This document shows positions 62,099 through 64,000 of a stretch of DNA of 64,000 bases, in pieces. Under the pieces are notes generated by a model. That model was not told where the DNA came from and searched no databases. It worked only from the letters and a program-made list of their open reading frames with translations. This DNA comes from Streptomyces sp. CA-278952 (GTDB taxonomy: Bacteria; Actinomycetota; Actinomycetes; Streptomycetales; Streptomycetaceae), in NCBI RefSeq assembly GCF_028747205.1, contig NZ_CP112880.1, positions 4,836,001 to 4,900,000 on the forward strand. Direction: 5' to 3'. Position 1 is the first letter of the stretch; every line of letters begins with the position of its first letter. The position numbers were made by a program, and so were the translations under genes.

Positions 62099-62790
62099 TG
62101 CCCAGGCCGGAAGGTCCGGGCAGGGTGCCCACCACGAGACCGGCCCGTCCGGGCACGGCTCCCACCGGGGTACCCGCCCGTCCGGGCACGGCTCCCACCG
62201 CGATACCCGCCCGTCCGGGCACGGCTCCCGCGCACGTCCCCGCCCTCCTCGTCATCGACATGCAGAACGCCCTGGTGGCGATGGCGTACCGGGCGGCCGC
62301 CACCGTCGAGGCCATCGCCGGCCTCCAGGCGCGGGCCAGGGCCGCCGGCGCGCCGGTGATGTTCGCGCAGCAGGGGGACGACGAGCTGGAGCCCGGGACC
62401 GGGGGCTGGTGGATCGTGCCCGAACTGGCCCCCGCCCCCGGTGAGACGGTCGTGCCCAAGGCGGCCCCGGACAGCTTCCTCGACACGGAGCTGGACACGG
62501 TCCTGCGCGCCCGGGGGGCCACCGAGGTCGTCGTCACCGGGTTCGCCACCGAGATCTGCGTCGAGTCCACCGCCCGGCAGGCGCTGAGCCGGGGGTACGA
62601 CGTGGTGCTCGTCGCGGACGGCCACACCACGTCCGTCCGGCCGGGCCCCGGCCCGTACGCCGCACCGGAGGCGTCCGTCGCGCACCACAACGAGATCTAC
62701 CGCAACCTCCGCTTCCCCGGACGGCGGGTGCGCGTACTGCCGGCGGCCGAGGTGGACTTCACGGGCGGAGCCCCGGCACCGGCCGGGTGA
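62098..62790 (+). CDS. Isochorismatase-family cysteine hydrolase
   Basis: A 230-residue enzyme. Residues 45 onward are a typical isochorismatase-like domain with the triad Asp ('LLVIDMQNALV'), Lys ('VVPKAAPDSF') and Cys ('VTGFATEICVESTARQA'). The family includes isochorismatases, nicotinamidases and N-carbamoyl amidases; the metal-site His pattern of nicotinamidases is not clear, so the substrate is open. The first 44 residues are Pro/Arg/Gly/Thr-rich 11-residue repeats. Coupled to the GNAT-like gene. Confidence 0.88.
   Translation: MPRPEGPGRVPTTRPARPGTAPTGVPARPGTAPTAIPARPGTAPAHVPALLVIDMQNALVAMAYRAAATVEAIAGLQARARAAGAPVMFAQQGDDELEPGTGGWWIVPELAPAPGETVVPKAAPDSFLDTELDTVLRARGATEVVVTGFATEICVESTARQALSRGYDVVLVADGHTTSVRPGPGPYAAPEASVAHHNEIYRNLRFPGRRVRVLPAAEVDFTGGAPAPAG
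62143..62235. repeat. 33-bp in-frame tandem repeat in the isochorismatase N-terminus
   Basis: Units start at 62143, 62176 and 62209, each GCCCGTCCGGGCACGGCTCC plus a variable end, coding an 11-residue 'ARPGTAP..VP'-type period before the catalytic domain. The period is a codon multiple, so length change keeps the frame. Confidence 0.85.
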
Positions 62791-62913
62791 CCGGGGCTGC
62801 GGGGCCGCGGGCGGGGCGAAGCACAACGGTTGGGTACAACCCGGGGTCGGCCCGTCGGTGGAGGTGTATACGCTCACCCCACACGTCCGACATACGCGTC
62901 CCAGGAGCAGCAC

Positions 62914-63504
62914 ATGCACGGCTACGGCCCGACGCCGCAGCAGCAGACGACATCCCGGCCGTCCCCGGCGACGCTCACGGCGGTGCGCGTGATCCTCGTG
63001 ACGGTGACCGTGCTGAGCTGCGGCCTGTTGGGCTGGGTGGCGATGCTGCGGCTCGCGATCGTCACCCGCAGGCCGCGGGACTGGTTCCTGCTCGCGGTCG
63101 TGATCGTCCTCAACGTCGCGCTGTTCGCCTTCATCATGGCCACACCGGACGACCCCGACGAGATGTCGGACGCGGCGGTGCTGTTGATGCTGCTCTGGAT
63201 CGTCGTCCTGCTGGCCGGGGTGCTCACCTACTACCTGTACGTGGAGATCCGCCACTACGGCTCCCTCGGCTCCCCGCCCCCGTACAGCGCTCCCGGGCAC
63301 CCCGCACCGCTCCTCCCGTACCAGCAACACCCCGCACGACAGCACCAGCACCAGAACCAGCACCCGCAGCCCAACCCGTACACCGTGCCGACCCCGCCGC
63401 CCACGCCCACCCCCGCACCCCAGCGCCTCGACCAGGTCCGCGCCGAGCTGGACGAGCTGAGCGACTACCTCCGCAAGGAGAACAGGGAGGGCGAGGGCCG
63501 GTGA
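62914..63504 (+). CDS. Membrane protein coupled to the Ser/Thr kinase
   Basis: A 196-residue protein with three hydrophobic segments (about 22-45, 56-74 and 85-106) and a Pro/Gln/His-rich tail with 'HQHQNQHPQPNPYTVPTPPP', ending in a short coiled coil ('LDQVRAELDELSDYLRKENR'). CAGGAG lies 6 nt before ATG 62914. The stop overlaps the kinase GTG (GTGA). It may localise or tune the kinase. No family is recognised. Confidence 0.8.
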   Translation: MHGYGPTPQQQTTSRPSPATLTAVRVILVTVTVLSCGLLGWVAMLRLAIVTRRPRDWFLLAVVIVLNVALFAFIMATPDDPDEMSDAAVLLMLLWIVVLLAGVLTYYLYVEIRHYGSLGSPPPYSAPGHPAPLLPYQQHPARQHQHQNQHPQPNPYTVPTPPPTPTPAPQRLDQVRAELDELSDYLRKENREGEGR

Positions 63505-64000
63505 GCGGGCGGATCATCGCCGACCGGTACGAACTGGCGACCATCCTCGGCCAGGGCGGCATGGGTCAGGTGTGGACGGCCTATGACCGGCGGCTGGACC
63601 GCCGCGTCGCCGTGAAGCTGCTCCGCCCCGACCGGGTCGCCGGGCCCACCGGCAGCGACGCCGCCGACGAACTGCGCCGCCGGTTCGTCCGCGAGTGCCG
63701 GGTCACCGCGCAGGTCGACCACCCCGGCCTGGTCACCGTCCACGACGCGGGCAGCGAGGACGACGACCTCTACCTCGTCATGCAGTACGTCGAGGGCGCC
63801 GACCTCGCCGACCATCTCGCCGAACGGAACCCGTACCCCTGGCCGTGGGCCGTCGCGGTCGCCGCCCAGCTCTGCGCTGTCCTCTGCGCGGTGCACGCGG
63901 TGCCGATCGTCCACCGCGACCTCAAGCCGCGGAACGTGATGGTCCGGCCCGACGGCACCGTCACCGTTCTCGACCTCGGCGTCGCCTCCGTCCTCGACAC
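63501..64000 (+). CDS. PknB-type serine/threonine protein kinase (partial)
   Basis: The N-terminal 166 residues of a Hanks-type kinase: 'YELATILGQGGMGQVWTAYD' (glycine loop), 'VAVKLLRP' (Lys), 'HRDLKPRNVMV' (catalytic HRD) and 'VLDLGVASV', where DLG stands in place of DFG. The protein continues beyond the window, so the sensor domain is not seen. It begins with GTG inside the stop of the membrane protein. Confidence 0.93.
   Translation, partial: MSGRIIADRYELATILGQGGMGQVWTAYDRRLDRRVAVKLLRPDRVAGPTGSDAADELRRRFVRECRVTAQVDHPGLVTVHDAGSEDDDLYLVMQYVEGADLADHLAERNPYPWPWAVAVAAQLCAVLCAVHAVPIVHRDLKPRNVMVRPDGTVTVLDLGVASVLD

Overview
The window is high-GC actinobacterial chromosome, almost certainly Streptomyces. 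It has dense GTG/ATG starts with 4-nt ATGA/GTGA overlaps, and a gal operon followed by a ppc / pth / rplY / prs / glmU / mfd core that I recognise from memory as the usual Streptomyces order. It also carries a conservon (cvnA-E), Scr1-like HTH/DUF397 modules, SUKH/deaminase genes and rare TTA (bldA-type) codons. No transposase, integrase, plasmid or phage gene was seen. The species cannot be fixed from the sequence alone.

Layout. 1-5.7 kb: tail of a LuxR-type regulator, a sodium:solute symporter with a small membrane partner, and the divergent galT-galE-galK operon. 5.7-11 kb: GNAT enzyme, LuxR response regulator, MarR regulator divergent from a trans-aconitate-type methyltransferase across three 15-bp operator units, Uma2 nuclease-like protein, and a TetR/fatty acid desaturase pair. 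11-19 kb: housekeeping block with ppc, a small membrane protein, pth, rplY (ctc), prs, glmU and tRNA-Gln(UUG). 19-21.3 kb: an HTH/LAGLIDADG-like protein abutting the tRNA and a sensor histidine kinase without a partner regulator. 21.3-26.6 kb: a tandem array of a Streptomyces-type intergenic element, then a SUKH/deaminase cluster (SUKH-3, YwqJ-like deaminase, SUKH-1, and a large Imm35-like/proline-rich/deaminase/SUKH-4 fusion). 26.8-34 kb: coiled-coil protein, a canonical P450 with a TTA codon, and a complete conservon whose own P450 lacks the ExxR motif.

34.5-44 kb is an accessory stretch: DUF433-type protein, duplicated DUF397 genes with a TTA-containing Scr1-like regulator and an ATP-binding protein, a frameshifted LppU-like pseudogene, a VOC/ArsR pair with a perfect operator, a PIMT-like methyltransferase preceded by a 44-codon ORF and a decayed gene, a DUF6879/HTH module, an orphan type I-E CRISPR array, and a winged-helix protein. 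44.5-55.3 kb: MFS exporter, MacB/FtsX-type ABC transporter, LuxR-like regulator and mfd. 55.3-64 kb: two gene remnants back to back after mfd, a secreted protein, a lincosamide-nucleotidyltransferase-like enzyme, a TetR regulator divergent from an SCO6745-like protein across two operators, an HNH lipoprotein, a membrane-anchored protein, a GNAT-like/isochorismatase pair, and a membrane protein coupled to a Ser/Thr kinase cut by the window end.

The best candidates for something under-described are the SUKH/deaminase cluster at 21.7-26.5 kb, the two P450s linked to the conservon (one degenerate, one under possible bldA control), and the 44-codon ORF coupled to a PIMT-like methyltransferase at 40 kb.
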